Source of the DNA: an uncultured Bacilli bacterium
Lineage (GTDB): Bacteria > Bacillota_I > Bacilli_A > RF39 > UBA660
DNA length: 55,342 nucleotides
Reading direction: 5' to 3'
Assembly (NCBI GenBank): GCA_947624085.1
Contig: CANQIK010000004.1
Coordinates: 1-55,342, forward strand
Shown here: positions 29,290 to 39,875 of the stretch, piece by piece
Layout: every line of letters begins with the position of its first letter
Position numbering within the stretch: the first letter of the stretch is position 1
Notes under the pieces: model-generated
What the model was told of the DNA's origin: nothing
What the model saw: the letters and a program-made list of their open reading frames with translations, nothing else
Databases searched by the model: none
Translations under genes and position numbers: made by a program

Positions 29290-29366
29290 GTTTCCTCCGA
29301 TTAAATATATGCTAAATAATAGAAGAATATTAAAGCAAAAGAAAAACCTTCTTAATGAAAGTTTTC

Positions 29367-30494
29367 TTATATTTTTTTACAGGCTTTTTTGAATTCTTTA
29401 AAGGCTTGTTCATCATCTAAATCTGAATCAAGTAGTTCTTCAAACAAGGCTTTTTGTTTACGGGAAAGTTTAGTTGGAGTAATAATGTTTACAACAACAT
29501 ACATATTTCCTCTCATTAAGCTATTAGGAGATTTAATGCCTTTACCACGTAATTTGATTTTCTCATAATTTTGAGTACCAGCCTTAATTTCAACTCTTTC
29601 AATGCCGGTTAAAGTTGGAACATCAATCTCACAGCCTAGTGCTGCCTGAGCAACATTGATAGGGTATTCCATGTAAATATCATTACCTTGTCTTTCATAA
29701 AGAGGATGATCCATAATATCAAAGTCTACAAGCAAATCGCCAGCTTCCCCACCATTACGTCCTGCTTCACCTCTATTTGCTAAACGAAGTTGGAAACCAT
29801 TATCAACGCCCTCGGGAATTTTAATAGTCATTGTCTTTTTACGGCTTACAATACCAGAACCGTTACAATCCGGACAAGTTTCGCCAAATGTCTTACCCGT
29901 TCCATGACAATCAGGACAAGTCTTTTGCGTTTGCATCATGCCAAATAAAGATTGAACTCTTTCTAAGACAATACCTCGGCCCCCACAGGTAGAACAAGTT
30001 TTTTCATTAAAGCCACCTTTACCATCACATCTAGGACAAGCATCGTCCATTGTTATATCAACTTTCTTTTCACAACCAAAAGCGGCCTCTTCAAAAGTTA
30101 ATCGTAGTACAATCCGAACATCGGAACCTCTTTTTGACCTTGATGATGAACCTCTTCGGGAACCAAAACCGGCGAAGCCACTGCCAAAAACATCTCGTAA
30201 AATGGAATCTAGGTCAAAATCACTAAAGTCAAAGCCCCCAAAGCCGGAAGCTCCTCCTGCTCCTTGACCGCCATTTTCAAATGCCGCAGAGCCAAATTGA
30301 TCATAAGTTTTTCGTTTATTAGGATCAGATAAGACAGCATAAGCTTCACCAATCTCTTTAAATTTTTCTGCTGCTCCCGGTTCTTTATTCAAATCGGGAT
30401 GATATTGTTTTGCAAGTTTTCTAAAGGCTCTTTTAATCTCTTCATCCGAAGCATTTTTATTAACACCTAAAGTTTCATAATAATCTTTACTCAT
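29367..30494 (-). CDS. dnaJ: Chaperone protein DnaJ
   Basis: J domain with [17 protein letters not shown]; four CxxCxGxG-type zinc motifs. Confidence 0.98.
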   Translation of the reverse strand: MSKDYYETLGVNKNASDEEIKRAFRKLAKQYHPDLNKEPGAAEKFKEIGEAYAVLSDPNKRKTYDQFGSAAFENGGQGAGGASGFGGFDFSDFDLDSILRDVFGSGFAGFGSRRGSSSRSKRGSDVRIVLRLTFEEAAFGCEKKVDITMDDACPRCDGKGGFNEKTCSTCGGRGIVLERVQSLFGMMQTQKTCPDCHGTGKTFGETCPDCNGSGIVSRKKTMTIKIPEGVDNGFQLRLANRGEAGRNGGEAGDLLVDFDIMDHPLYERQGNDIYMEYPINVAQAALGCEIDVPTLTGIERVEIKAGTQNYEKIKLRGKGIKSPNSLMRGNMYVVVNIITPTKLSRKQKALFEELLDSDLDDEQAFKEFKKACKKI

Positions 30495-32250
30495 ATAACC
30501 GCCTCAATTCATCTATTTCTTGTTCAAGGACATGGAAAACTTCATTATAAATATCACTCTTTGTCATATCAACACCTGCTACTTTTAAAGAAGCACAAGG
30601 ATTTTTGGTACAGCCAAGCTTTAGGAACTTCAAGTAATTTTCTAAAGCCCCTTTCTTACCAGCGATAATATCCATAGCAATTTTCATTGCCGCCGTATAG
30701 CCGGTAGCATATTGATAAACATAGAAGTTATAATAAAAATGAGGAATTCTAAAACATTCATATTTTATATCATCATCTATAATGACATCTTTGCCAAAAT
30801 ACTTTTGATTTAATTTATAGTACGTATTTGTTAACACATTCTTAGTAAGAGTAATGCCTTTGTTATCAAGCTTATGAATTTCATCTTCAAATTCAGCAAA
30901 CATTGTTTGTCTAATAATAGTAGATTTAAATTTCTTTAAAATATTATCAAGAATATATTTCTTTTCTTCTTTATTATTACTATTATTATAGAAATAATCC
31001 ATTAAAATTATTTCATTTACTTGACTAGCAACTTCGGCAACAAAGATAGAATACCCATAATCTTGATACGTATTATTTTTTTGCGCATAATAATAGTGCA
31101 TAGCATGACCAAGCTCATGAGCAAGGGTTGAAATATCTTCAAGCTTACCTTCATAACTACTTACAACATATGGATGAGTAGCATAAGCACAAGTACAATA
31201 TGCTCCACTTCTTTTTTTATCGCGAATCTTAGCATCTATCCAGTTATTAGCAAAAGCTTGGCTTAAATCATTAATATAATCTTTACCTAAAACGGATAAA
31301 GCTTTCAAAATAATTTCTTTAGCTTCTTCATAAGTATATTTGCTATCATACTCTTTTGTAATACTTGCATAAGTATCATATGTATGAAATTCTTTTAACC
31401 CTAGGATATCTTTTTTTAGTTTAAAATATTTAAGAAATCGGGGTAAATTATTACTTACGTTTTCGATTAAACTATCATATATTTTGTTATTGATATTATT
31501 ATGATATAAGCTTAATTCTCTTGCACTTTTAAAGCCTCTTATTTTAGCTATCTTATTATTATTTAAAACTTCGGTAGCTAAAATAGAAGCAAAAGTATTC
31601 TCATGAGCTTTAATTTGCGCATATAAAGCCTCAAAAGCTTCTTTTCTAACTCGAGGATCATTGCTTTCTATATAAGTTGAATAATTAGAATTAGTAAGAT
31701 GAACTTCTTGATTATTTTCATCTTTAATATTACCATAGTCAATATCGGTATTAATTAAAAGCTCACTTATGTCTTCAGGTTTACCATATGAAGAAGTCAA
31801 AATTGATATTAACGCTTCTTCCTCTTTATTTTTAGTAAACTTTTTAGCTCGATATAAATCTTTAATCATTCTTTTATATTTATTTAACTTAGGATTTTGC
31901 TTACAAAATGTTAAGAACTCTTGATAATCATGAGCTAATATTTCCGGCAAAACAAAGGAACATATTTCCCCCATTTGGTTCATAAGTTCACTAAGTCTAC
32001 CATTATAATCTTGAAAAGTTTCATCAGTTAAATCTAAGTCGCCATTTACATGAGCATAAACATAAATTCTTTCAATTTCCATAGATAGTTTAGTATCAAA
32101 TTCTAAATATTCTAGCAATTTATCAGCACTATCAAATAAATGACCTTCATAACTTTTTATTTTCTTGATAGCATTTTTTATTTTATTTAATCTTTTAATA
32201 AAGTCTTCATTACTTTTACATAATTCTGTCAAATCAACAGTATCTTGCAT
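30487..32250 (-). CDS. pepF: Oligoendopeptidase F (M3 family)
   Basis: [16 protein letters not shown] HExxH motif; 587 aa; overlaps dnaJ start by 8 nt. Confidence 0.96.
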   Translation of the reverse strand: MQDTVDLTELCKSNEDFIKRLNKIKNAIKKIKSYEGHLFDSADKLLEYLEFDTKLSMEIERIYVYAHVNGDLDLTDETFQDYNGRLSELMNQMGEICSFVLPEILAHDYQEFLTFCKQNPKLNKYKRMIKDLYRAKKFTKNKEEEALISILTSSYGKPEDISELLINTDIDYGNIKDENNQEVHLTNSNYSTYIESNDPRVRKEAFEALYAQIKAHENTFASILATEVLNNNKIAKIRGFKSARELSLYHNNINNKIYDSLIENVSNNLPRFLKYFKLKKDILGLKEFHTYDTYASITKEYDSKYTYEEAKEIILKALSVLGKDYINDLSQAFANNWIDAKIRDKKRSGAYCTCAYATHPYVVSSYEGKLEDISTLAHELGHAMHYYYAQKNNTYQDYGYSIFVAEVASQVNEIILMDYFYNNSNNKEEKKYILDNILKKFKSTIIRQTMFAEFEDEIHKLDNKGITLTKNVLTNTYYKLNQKYFGKDVIIDDDIKYECFRIPHFYYNFYVYQYATGYTAAMKIAMDIIAGKKGALENYLKFLKLGCTKNPCASLKVAGVDMTKSDIYNEVFHVLEQEIDELRRLYE

Positions 32251-32273
32251 TCCCTAGTCCTTTCATAAATACA

Positions 32274-32296
32274 AGGTTCTAGTTTGACTAGAACCT
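32274..32296 (-). terminator. Strong hairpin between dnaK and pepF (possible attenuator)
   Basis: AGGTTCTAGT-CAA-ACTAGAACCT; followed on minus by TGTATTT rather than a clean T-run. Confidence 0.55.
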
Positions 32297-32304
32297 ATAT
32301 TTTA

Positions 32305-34137
32305 TTAATCTTTTTGTTCGTATGTTCCTTCTACGGGTTCATCTTCATCTTTAGATGATGTTCCTGAAGCATTATTTGTTTCTGCTCCAGTATTATTCTT
32401 ACTTGCCTCTTCATATACTTTGGCGGCTAAATCCATTGCTTTTTTATTTAAAGCTTCCGTCTTTTCTTTGATTTCAGCGATATCTTCACCCTTTAAAGCT
32501 TCTTCAAGTTCTTCTTTTAACTTAGTAGCTTCTTTTTTATCATCTTCAGATACTTTATCACCTAAATCTTCTAAAGCTCTATCAACAGCAAGAATTGTTC
32601 CGTCAGCTTCGTTTCTAACATCACTTTCTTCTTTACGTTTTTCATCAGCTTCTTTATTAGCTTCGGCTTCTTTAACCATTCTATCAATCTCTTCATCAGA
32701 TAATGATGTTGAAGATGTAATAGTAATACTTTGCTCTTTATTAGTGCCTAAATCTTTAGCTGTAACATTAACAATACCGTTGGCATCAATATCAAATTTA
32801 ACTTCAATTTGTGGAACACCTCTTCGAGCAGGTGGAATATTTGTAAGTTGGAAATTACCTAAAGTCTTGTTATCGGCAGCCATTGGTCTTTCGCCTTGTA
32901 ATACATGGATATCTACTGCTGGTTGGTTATCGGCTGCTGTTGAGAATACTTGACTCTTACTTGTAGGAATTGTTGTATTTCTTGGAATTAATACTGTCAT
33001 TACATTTCCTAAAGTTTCAATACCTAGTGATAATGGGGTAACATCAAGTAAGACGATATCATTTACTTCACCTGTTAAAACACCACCTTGAATAGCAGCA
33101 CCCATAGCTACAACTTCATCAGGGTTAACACTCTTATTAGGTTCTTGACCTAACTCTTTCTTAACAAGGTCTTGAATATAAGGGATTCTTGATGAACCTC
33201 CTACTAAAACGACTTTATTAATATCTTTATTAGTTAATTTAGCATCTTTTAAAGCTTTATGAACTGCATCAAGAGTACTATCAAATAAATCTTTACATAA
33301 ATCTTCAAATTTAGCTCTTGTTAAACTAGTTTCTAAGTGTAGAGGCTCTTTATCATCATTTTGGGCAATGAATGGTAGAGATATTTGAGCGGTTGTCATT
33401 GAAGATAAGTCTTTCTTAGCTTTTTCTGCAGCATCTTTTACTCTTTGCATAGCCATTGGATCTTTAGAAAGATCAATACCATTGTCTTTCTTAAATTCTT
33501 TAACTAAATGTTCAACAACTCTTTCATCAAAGTCATCGCCACCTAAATGGTTATTACCGGAAGTTGATTTAACTTCAAAGACACCATCACCAAGTTCTAG
33601 AATAGATACATCAAATGTACCTCCTCCTAAGTCATATACTAAAATAGTTTGAAGTTCATCTTGTTTATCAAGACCATAAGCTAAAGCAGCGGCTGTTGGT
33701 TCATTAATAATTCTTTCTACTTCAAGACCGGCAATTTTACCAGCATTTTTAGTAGCTTGTCTTTGAGCATCATTGAAGTATGCAGGAACTGTAATAACAG
33801 CTTTAGTTACTTTTTCGCCTAAATAACTTTCAGCATCAGCTTTAAGTTTAGCTAAAATCTTAGCACTTATTTCTTCAGGAGTATATTTCTTATCGTTAGC
33901 TTCTACTTTCTCCTTAGTTCCCATTTTTCTTTTTATAGAAGAAATAGTATTTTTAACATTTGTCACTGCTTGTCTTTTAGCAGTTTCTCCTACTAATTCT
34001 TCACCGTTTTTAAATGCTACAACACTTGGAGTTGTACGGTTTCCTTCAGCATTAGGGATTACTTTAGGGTCCCCACCCTCTAAAACTGCGACACAACTAT
34101 TAGTTGTACCTAAGTCTATACCTATAATTTTACTCAT
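32305..34137 (-). CDS. dnaK: Chaperone protein DnaK
   Basis: [33 protein letters not shown]; likely ATG at 34137. Confidence 0.99.
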   Translation of the reverse strand: MSKIIGIDLGTTNSCVAVLEGGDPKVIPNAEGNRTTPSVVAFKNGEELVGETAKRQAVTNVKNTISSIKRKMGTKEKVEANDKKYTPEEISAKILAKLKADAESYLGEKVTKAVITVPAYFNDAQRQATKNAGKIAGLEVERIINEPTAAALAYGLDKQDELQTILVYDLGGGTFDVSILELGDGVFEVKSTSGNNHLGGDDFDERVVEHLVKEFKKDNGIDLSKDPMAMQRVKDAAEKAKKDLSSMTTAQISLPFIAQNDDKEPLHLETSLTRAKFEDLCKDLFDSTLDAVHKALKDAKLTNKDINKVVLVGGSSRIPYIQDLVKKELGQEPNKSVNPDEVVAMGAAIQGGVLTGEVNDIVLLDVTPLSLGIETLGNVMTVLIPRNTTIPTSKSQVFSTAADNQPAVDIHVLQGERPMAADNKTLGNFQLTNIPPARRGVPQIEVKFDIDANGIVNVTAKDLGTNKEQSITITSSTSLSDEEIDRMVKEAEANKEADEKRKEESDVRNEADGTILAVDRALEDLGDKVSEDDKKEATKLKEELEEALKGEDIAEIKEKTEALNKKAMDLAAKVYEEASKNNTGAETNNASGTSSKDEDEPVEGTYEQKD

Positions 34138-34161
34138 TTTAATCATTTCCTTTCAATTTAA

Positions 34162-34716
34162 TTATTCATTTACTTTTACCATTGCTACACGTATAACTTT
34201 ATCATTATACATATAACCTTTTTGTAATACTTCAAGAACAACACCTTGTTCTTCTTCCATAACATTAGATGTCATAATAGCTTCCATTTTAGTTGGATCA
34301 AATGGTTTACCTTGGGCTTCAATTTCGCTAACCCCCATAGCTTGAAGGGTACTTAAAAGTGAAGTGTAAATCATTTTAAATCCTGATAAGAATTTTGAAA
34401 GTTCATCAGATAAATTAGTATCATCTAAAGAAATGGCTCTTTCAAAATTATCAATAATTGGAAGTATTTCTTTAATCAGTCTTTCCCCATCATATTTATA
34501 TATGTTAGCTTTCTCTTGTTCATGACGGCGAGACATATTTTGCATTTCTGCTGAAAGCCTTAACACTTTATCGTTTAACTCAGCATTAATCTTTTGTAAG
34601 TTTTCGATTTCAGCATTTTTTATAGCTTTCTTTTTCAAAACTTTCTTAATTGTACTATTTTCTTTAGTTTCCGTTTCTAATTTGTTAGTTTCTAAATTTT
34701 CCGTCTTTTCTTCCAC
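34162..34716 (-). CDS. grpE: Nucleotide exchange factor GrpE
   Basis: RHEQEKANIYKYDGERLIKEILPIIDNFERAI; VLQKGYMYNDKVIRVAMVKV. Confidence 0.97.
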   Translation of the reverse strand: MEEKTENLETNKLETETKENSTIKKVLKKKAIKNAEIENLQKINAELNDKVLRLSAEMQNMSRRHEQEKANIYKYDGERLIKEILPIIDNFERAISLDDTNLSDELSKFLSGFKMIYTSLLSTLQAMGVSEIEAQGKPFDPTKMEAIMTSNVMEEEQGVVLEVLQKGYMYNDKVIRVAMVKVNE

Positions 34717-35726
34717 TATTTTTCATCCTTCTTTTTCATTTCATCTAGAACATAGTCTAACAGACCCATGACTCTAGCATATTCCATTCTTTTTGGTCCA
34801 ATAACGGCCACGGTGCCAGTTTCACCGTTAATATCATATTTTCTTTTAATAACAGTTGTATTAGGATCAACCTCAGAATCTTTACCTATATAGATTTTTA
34901 TTTCTTCGTTATCTTTATCTTGAACAACGTGTTTAATAAATTTCTCATCATCAAGTTTATAGGCTAACTTCTTAATTGTATCCGCATCACTATATTCTGG
35001 TTGCTCAAGGACTTTAGCCCGACCAACAACTCTAATATCATCAGTATCTTGAGCAGCAAAATCACTAAGAGCATTATAGAAGATATGATATATTCTTTCA
35101 TAATCAACCATCTGCTTAGCAATAATTGGCTTTATTTCAAACTCAAGTCTTGATGCAACATCACTAATCGGTGTTCCTGTTAACATTTTGTTGATAATCT
35201 CACTTGTTTTAATCAGTTCTTTCAAATCAGTATCGGCATCTAATTGAAATTGTTTATTTTCAACAACGCCCCGATTTGTACAGACAAGAGCAACAATCTT
35301 ATTATTATCAATTGGAATGATGCTTATTTGCTTTAGAAGGTTATCTTCAGCATTACTGCCTAAAACGACGGAAGCATAATTGGTTAAATCACTAATTATT
35401 TCCATACATTTGCTAATGGCATCTGACAACACTAAGTCTTGATTTTTAACGATACTTTGGAGTTTTAGAACATCTGATCCCGTAAGCTTTTCCGGTTCCA
35501 TTAAATGTTCTACATAGTATCGATAACCACTTTCACTAGGAACTCTACCTGAAGAAATATGGTTTTTTTCAACGTAACCAAGGCTTTCCAAAACGGCCAT
35601 CTCATTACGAATTGTTGCACTGGATAGTTTGAACTTTTGACACAAGCTTTTGCTACCAACAGGTTTAACAGTTTTAACGTAGGTTTCAACAATAGCCTTT
35701 AATAGGTCTTCTTGTCTTTTATCCAT
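34716..35726 (-). CDS. hrcA: Heat-inducible transcription repressor HrcA
   Basis: RQEDLLKAIVETYVKTVKPVGSKSL; SSATIRNEMAVLESLGYVEKNHISSGRVPS; ATG at 35726 with AAAGGA SD. Confidence 0.97.
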   Translation of the reverse strand: MDKRQEDLLKAIVETYVKTVKPVGSKSLCQKFKLSSATIRNEMAVLESLGYVEKNHISSGRVPSESGYRYYVEHLMEPEKLTGSDVLKLQSIVKNQDLVLSDAISKCMEIISDLTNYASVVLGSNAEDNLLKQISIIPIDNNKIVALVCTNRGVVENKQFQLDADTDLKELIKTSEIINKMLTGTPISDVASRLEFEIKPIIAKQMVDYERIYHIFYNALSDFAAQDTDDIRVVGRAKVLEQPEYSDADTIKKLAYKLDDEKFIKHVVQDKDNEEIKIYIGKDSEVDPNTTVIKRKYDINGETGTVAVIGPKRMEYARVMGLLDYVLDEMKKKDEK

Positions 35727-35737
35727 ACTAGTCCTTT

Positions 35738-35811
35738 CTAGCACTCTTCTTTTTCAAGTGCTAACAGTATTATATTATGCAAATTAGCACTTGTCAATAC
35801 CAAAGTGCTAA
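35738..35811 (-). promoter_or_regulatory. CIRCE elements (two) with consensus promoter upstream of hrcA
   Basis: CIRCE1 35738-35764 CTAGCACTC-N9-AAGTGCTAA; CIRCE2-like 35784-35811 TTAGCACTT-N10-AAGTGCTAA; minus promoter TTGACA(35797-35792)-N17-TATAAT(35774-35769). Confidence 0.9.
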
Positions 35812-35867
35812 TATTTTTTATATATTGACTTTTAAAAATTTGATTACATTTTTAGGCATATTTACTA

Positions 35868-36206
35868 ATGCCAAAGCCTAGAATAGAATACTTTATAAAT
35901 ATGAAAAACAAAGTTAAATATTTAATTCATAAATTATTTATTTATAATTCAGTGGATATTTCTGATACTTTAGTATTATCTTGTCTTACTAATCTTTTGA
36001 TAATGTATTTTCCCGATTTTAGTAAAGAAGATATTATAAGCATTATGAAAAGTCTTTACAATATGCCCTATTATATTGATGAAGCTAGTTTGGATATTAC
36101 CGGTTTAGATAATTTGCTCACTAGCTATAGTGATTATAATGAATTATATTTAAATTTATATGAATTAAAAAAATCGCTTATTTGTAGCGATTCATTTGAG
36201 CCATAA
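35868..36206 (+). CDS. Hypothetical protein
   Basis: 112-aa ORF divergent from hrcA; 29-nt 3' overlap with yneF; weak SD. Confidence 0.45.
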   Translation: MPKPRIEYFINMKNKVKYLIHKLFIYNSVDISDTLVLSCLTNLLIMYFPDFSKEDIISIMKSLYNMPYYIDEASLDITGLDNLLTSYSDYNELYLNLYELKKSLICSDSFEP

Positions 36207-36393
36207 CTTGTTTAACTTGTTTTTGGCTTGGCTTTCTACCCATAGAACTCATCATTGCTTCAATCATTTTCTCATTAATGGGAGGATTTTTAGCAAGCAT
36301 TTTTTTTGTAACTATTCGAGCAATAACAAAGCCTAAAATTAAACCTACTATTAAACTACCTATACTCCATAATACTGTTTCTAAAACAGGCAT
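36178..36393 (-). CDS. yneF: YneF family (UPF0154) membrane protein
   Basis: GLILGFVIARIVTKKMLAKNPPINEKMIEAMMSSMGRKPSQKQVKQVMAQMNR. Confidence 0.93.
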   Translation of the reverse strand: MPVLETVLWSIGSLIVGLILGFVIARIVTKKMLAKNPPINEKMIEAMMSSMGRKPSQKQVKQVMAQMNRYK

Positions 36394-36436
36394 AATGTCC
36401 TCCTTTACATTTTAATTTTACTATACTTTTATTAAT

Positions 36437-36844
36437 TTAACAATAAATTTCATCAAGCCAAAAATAATCTTTGTTTTCAAAATCACATACGAATAAATTA
36501 TATCCATTAAGTTTTTGCAAAAGGGGTATCTTAAGAGTATTACAATTACAAAGTAAATAACTGTTTTTAATTTCTATTTCACATCTTTCATCGCGATATT
36601 TATTATAGTATGAATGATGATTATTAACATACATATAAAATTGATTATCTTTAAAACTATTTAATATTTTTTGATTAACAATATTTTTATTAAATTTATT
36701 AGCTATTTGTTCATATAGATTTTGGGCCATATATAAATCTTTAGTATTATGAATTGACTCAAAACTTTTAAACAAAACATAAGGGCTATCTTTAGTTAGA
36801 ATTTCCATTTCTTTATTAATATTAAATATATAGAATGTTCTCAT
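36437..36844 (-). CDS. sirA: SirA-like protein (sporulation inhibitor of replication; YneE position)
   Basis: TFYIFNINKEM...PYVLFKSF...LFVCDFENKDYFWLDE resembles SirA ends; conserved tkt-sirA-yneF order. Confidence 0.62.
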   Translation of the reverse strand: MRTFYIFNINKEMEILTKDSPYVLFKSFESIHNTKDLYMAQNLYEQIANKFNKNIVNQKILNSFKDNQFYMYVNNHHSYYNKYRDERCEIEIKNSYLLCNCNTLKIPLLQKLNGYNLFVCDFENKDYFWLDEIYC

Positions 36845-36895
36845 AAAATCACCATCTTCATGATAACAAAAAGATGGTAAAAAAAATGTCGAATC

Positions 36896-38875
36896 TTAAG
36901 ACTCGAGCATTTCTTTAATCTTTAATAATAAAGAATTATAATCGTAATTATTATATTTTAAAACATCATCTTTTTTACCAGATCTGCCAAAGCTATCAAT
37001 GCCAATTGTATATTTAGGACTAGAGGCAAAACGATTCCAAATTAATGTTGAGCCTGCTTCTAAAGTGATAATCTTAACATCTTTTGGTAATAGCTTTTCT
37101 TCATATACCGGATTTTGTTTAACAAATAGTTCCATCGATGGCATTGAAACAACTCTGATATCAATACCACTTGTAAATAGTTCTTCGGCAAGTTTGATTG
37201 CTAAAGCTACTTCACTACCGGTTGCAATAATAACACCATCTAAATGATATTTTTCTTTACGTACTATATAAGCTCCATATTGCACATATTTACCATTGGT
37301 ATGTTTTAAAATATTCATTTTCTCTTTAGAGATTACTAATGAAAAAGGTCCTTGATGTTTCAAAATATATTCCCAAGCACCAATAATTTCATTAATATCA
37401 CAGGGCCTAAATACTGTCATATTAGGAATTGTTCTAAGCATAGATAACTGCTCTACCGGTTGATGAGTCGGTCCATCTTGGCCCACAGTAATACTATCAT
37501 GAGTAAAAATATAAGTAACTGGCAAATTCATAAGAGCGCTCATTCGCATTGCCGGTTTTAAATAATCCGCAAAAGATAGGAACGTAGAGCCAAAAACTCT
37601 TAATCCTGATAAAGCCATTCCATTTAAGATACCACCCATGGCGTGTTCACGAAGGCCAAATGCAATATTACGGCCTGTTGGATTATCATCACTCATAAGG
37701 CCACTGTTATTGATAACGGTTTTTGTACTCGTGGCTAAATCAGCCGAACCACCAACAAAAAATCTTGTTTTAGGAGCAATAAAGTTAATAACTCTTTCAT
37801 TTGAAATGCGCCCTTCTTCACAGTATTTATCATTAATTTTATAATTTGTACTATCAAAGTCTACAGTAAAATCATTTTTTTCAATCAAGTTAATAATATT
37901 TAATAATTCACTATTATTTTCTCTTAACTCATTAAATTCGCGTAACCATAGTTCATATTTCTTACTCACTCTATTTATAATAAAGTCAGTTACATAATTG
38001 CGTGATACTTCATCATAAACAAAAGGTTCAGTTGGCAAATGATATTTTTCTTTTAAATCCTTAACTTCAGCACTATCTAATAAATGATTATGCGCCTCAG
38101 GCAATCCCTCAAAAGTTGTATCTTCACCAATTTGGGTATGACAAATAATAAGAGTTGGCGAATCTGATTTACGAGCTTCTTTAAGTGCCGAAGATATATC
38201 ATTAACATTACTGCCATTTTTGACATTAATAACATTAAAATCTAAAGCTTCAAAACGTAAAGTTAAATCTTCAGTAAAAGTATTTTCTACTTCGCCATCA
38301 TGTTGCACTTCATTATTATCTAAAATAACAACTAATTTATTAAGTCTTTGCGCTCCTGCTAAAGATAAAGCTTCATAAGCAATGCCCTCCTGTAAATCGC
38401 CATCCGAACATAATACATAAGTGTAATAATCAATTAAATTACTTTTCTTGTTAACTGCCCGACATAAATTTTCATAATATCTTTCGGCCAAAGCCATACC
38501 TACCGCATTAGCAACACCTTGACCTAATGGCCCCGTAGAACACTCTATTCCCAGATCAACATTTAATTCAGGATGACCCGGAGTAAAAGAATCAATATCT
38601 CGATAACGTTTTAAATCTGCCATAGAAATATCAAAACCCGCAAAATAAAGCATGGAATATAGCATTGCACTGCCATGACCTGCAGATAAAACGAAACGAT
38701 CACGATTAACCCAATTAGGTCTTTTAGCTAAAACATTAAGTTCATTTAAATATAAGGCATATATAATTGGACTAGCACCAAAAACAATACCTGGATGGCC
38801 ACTTTCAGCCTTTTGAATCATATCTATAGCAAGCATTTTCATTGAATTTAAAGCTTGTTCACTTTTACCGGCCAT
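36896..38875 (-). CDS. tkt: Transketolase
   Basis: SGHPGIVFGASPI, SCxDGDLQEGI-type motif SDGDLQEGIAYEA, HDSITVGQDGPTHQPVEQL. Confidence 0.97.
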   Translation of the reverse strand: MAGKSEQALNSMKMLAIDMIQKAESGHPGIVFGASPIIYALYLNELNVLAKRPNWVNRDRFVLSAGHGSAMLYSMLYFAGFDISMADLKRYRDIDSFTPGHPELNVDLGIECSTGPLGQGVANAVGMALAERYYENLCRAVNKKSNLIDYYTYVLCSDGDLQEGIAYEALSLAGAQRLNKLVVILDNNEVQHDGEVENTFTEDLTLRFEALDFNVINVKNGSNVNDISSALKEARKSDSPTLIICHTQIGEDTTFEGLPEAHNHLLDSAEVKDLKEKYHLPTEPFVYDEVSRNYVTDFIINRVSKKYELWLREFNELRENNSELLNIINLIEKNDFTVDFDSTNYKINDKYCEEGRISNERVINFIAPKTRFFVGGSADLATSTKTVINNSGLMSDDNPTGRNIAFGLREHAMGGILNGMALSGLRVFGSTFLSFADYLKPAMRMSALMNLPVTYIFTHDSITVGQDGPTHQPVEQLSMLRTIPNMTVFRPCDINEIIGAWEYILKHQGPFSLVISKEKMNILKHTNGKYVQYGAYIVRKEKYHLDGVIIATGSEVALAIKLAEELFTSGIDIRVVSMPSMELFVKQNPVYEEKLLPKDVKIITLEAGSTLIWNRFASSPKYTIGIDSFGRSGKKDDVLKYNNYDYNSLLLKIKEMLES

Positions 38876-38929
38876 ACTACATCACTTCCCTATTTTTCAT
38901 TTTAGCATAGTTTCTTCATAAAATAAAAC

Positions 38930-39091
38930 CTATATTTTTAATTCCGTGTTTGTGATTAAGTCCGACTTGCCATTTTGACTTTCAGCCATCTTATAATCGG
39001 CAAGTAATGAAAAGGTTGCTATTATTACCGCCAGGTATAAGAAAATAAGTCCTCCGTAGTTCACAATAATTTTTTTCAAAACTTTTTTCAT
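38930..39091 (-). CDS. 53-aa single-TM protein in the YneA position, divergent from lexA
   Basis: MKKVLKKIIVNYGGLIFLYLAVIIATFSLLADYKMAESQNGKSDLITNTELKI; AAGGATGTGAT SD; the track start upstream has no SD; LexA-box-like promoter. Confidence 0.7.
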   Translation of the reverse strand: MKKVLKKIIVNYGGLIFLYLAVIIATFSLLADYKMAESQNGKSDLITNTELKI

Positions 39092-39122
39092 TCTTATCAC
39101 ATCCTTCGTTACAATATTAAGG

Positions 39123-39164
39123 CAAATGTTTGTTCGTGTCAATATATTTCAAAACATTTGTTTG
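39123..39164. promoter_or_regulatory. Two LexA-box-like sites in the lexA divergent promoter region
   Basis: 39123-39136 minus CGAACAAACATTTG in the spacer of TTGACA-N17-TAATAT; 39151-39164 plus AAAACATTTGTTTG overlapping TTGACT-N17-TAAACT. Confidence 0.75.
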
Positions 39165-39212
39165 ACTTTTTACAATATATGATGTAAACTTAAAATATAT
39201 ATGGAGGTAGAA

Positions 39213-39839
39213 ATGAAAAGAGCTGCTATGTTAACAAGAAGACAAGCGGATGTCTTAAAATTTATAAAAAAATATTCCGCAGAACACGGCTTTCCGCCTA
39301 CTATAAGGGAAATTTGTGCCGGTGTGCATTTATCTAGTACAGCTACTGTATTTGTTCATATTAAAAATCTTGAAAAAAACGGTTATTTGAGAAGTTCTAA
39401 TAATAAGTTTCGAACAATAGAACTTTTAGTAGATAACGAATATGAAAAGAAAAATGAAGATACTGTTAAAGTTCCTCTTCTTGGTAAAGTAACCGCGGGA
39501 AATCCTATTACCGCAATTGAAACACCAAACGAATTTTTCTCTTTACCTTCTTCCTTAGTTCCGGCCTCATCCGAAGTATTTACCCTACACGTTTCAGGCG
39601 AAAGCATGATTAATGCTGGTATTTATGATGATGATTATGTGATTGTTAAAAGACAAAATGATGCTAAAAATGGCGATATTGTTGTTGCTATGACAGATGA
39701 AAATGAAGTAACGCTTAAAAGATTTTTTAAAGAAAATGACCATATTAGATTACAGCCTGAAAATGATACCATGGCGCCCATTATTTTACCTAATTGTACA
39801 ATTCTTGGTACTGCCATTGGTTTATATCGTAAAATATAA
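39213..39839 (+). CDS. lexA: LexA repressor
   Basis: TRRQADVLKFIKKYSAEHGFPPTIREI; HVSGESMINAGIYDDDYVIVKRQ; GGAGG SD before ATG 39213. Confidence 0.98.
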   Translation: MKRAAMLTRRQADVLKFIKKYSAEHGFPPTIREICAGVHLSSTATVFVHIKNLEKNGYLRSSNNKFRTIELLVDNEYEKKNEDTVKVPLLGKVTAGNPITAIETPNEFFSLPSSLVPASSEVFTLHVSGESMINAGIYDDDYVIVKRQNDAKNGDIVVAMTDENEVTLKRFFKENDHIRLQPENDTMAPIILPNCTILGTAIGLYRKI

Positions 39840-39875
39840 AAAAATTATCAGTTTATTTTGATAATTTTTCTTTTT
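39838..39875. terminator. Bidirectional terminator between lexA and rpe
   Basis: AAAAATTATCA-GTTTATTT-TGATAATTTTTCTTTTT. Confidence 0.8.

Noticed and set aside
32420-32953. 177-aa plus-strand ORF antisense to dnaK
   Set aside because: Low-complexity Ser/Ala-rich translation mirroring dnaK codons; no SD; dnaK frame is clearly the real gene.
36845-36895. Hairpin ACCATCTT...AAGATGGT as a riboswitch upstream of the sirA-like gene
   Set aside because: Simple stem with a large loop; no known aptamer features; may be an mRNA processing or attenuation stem.
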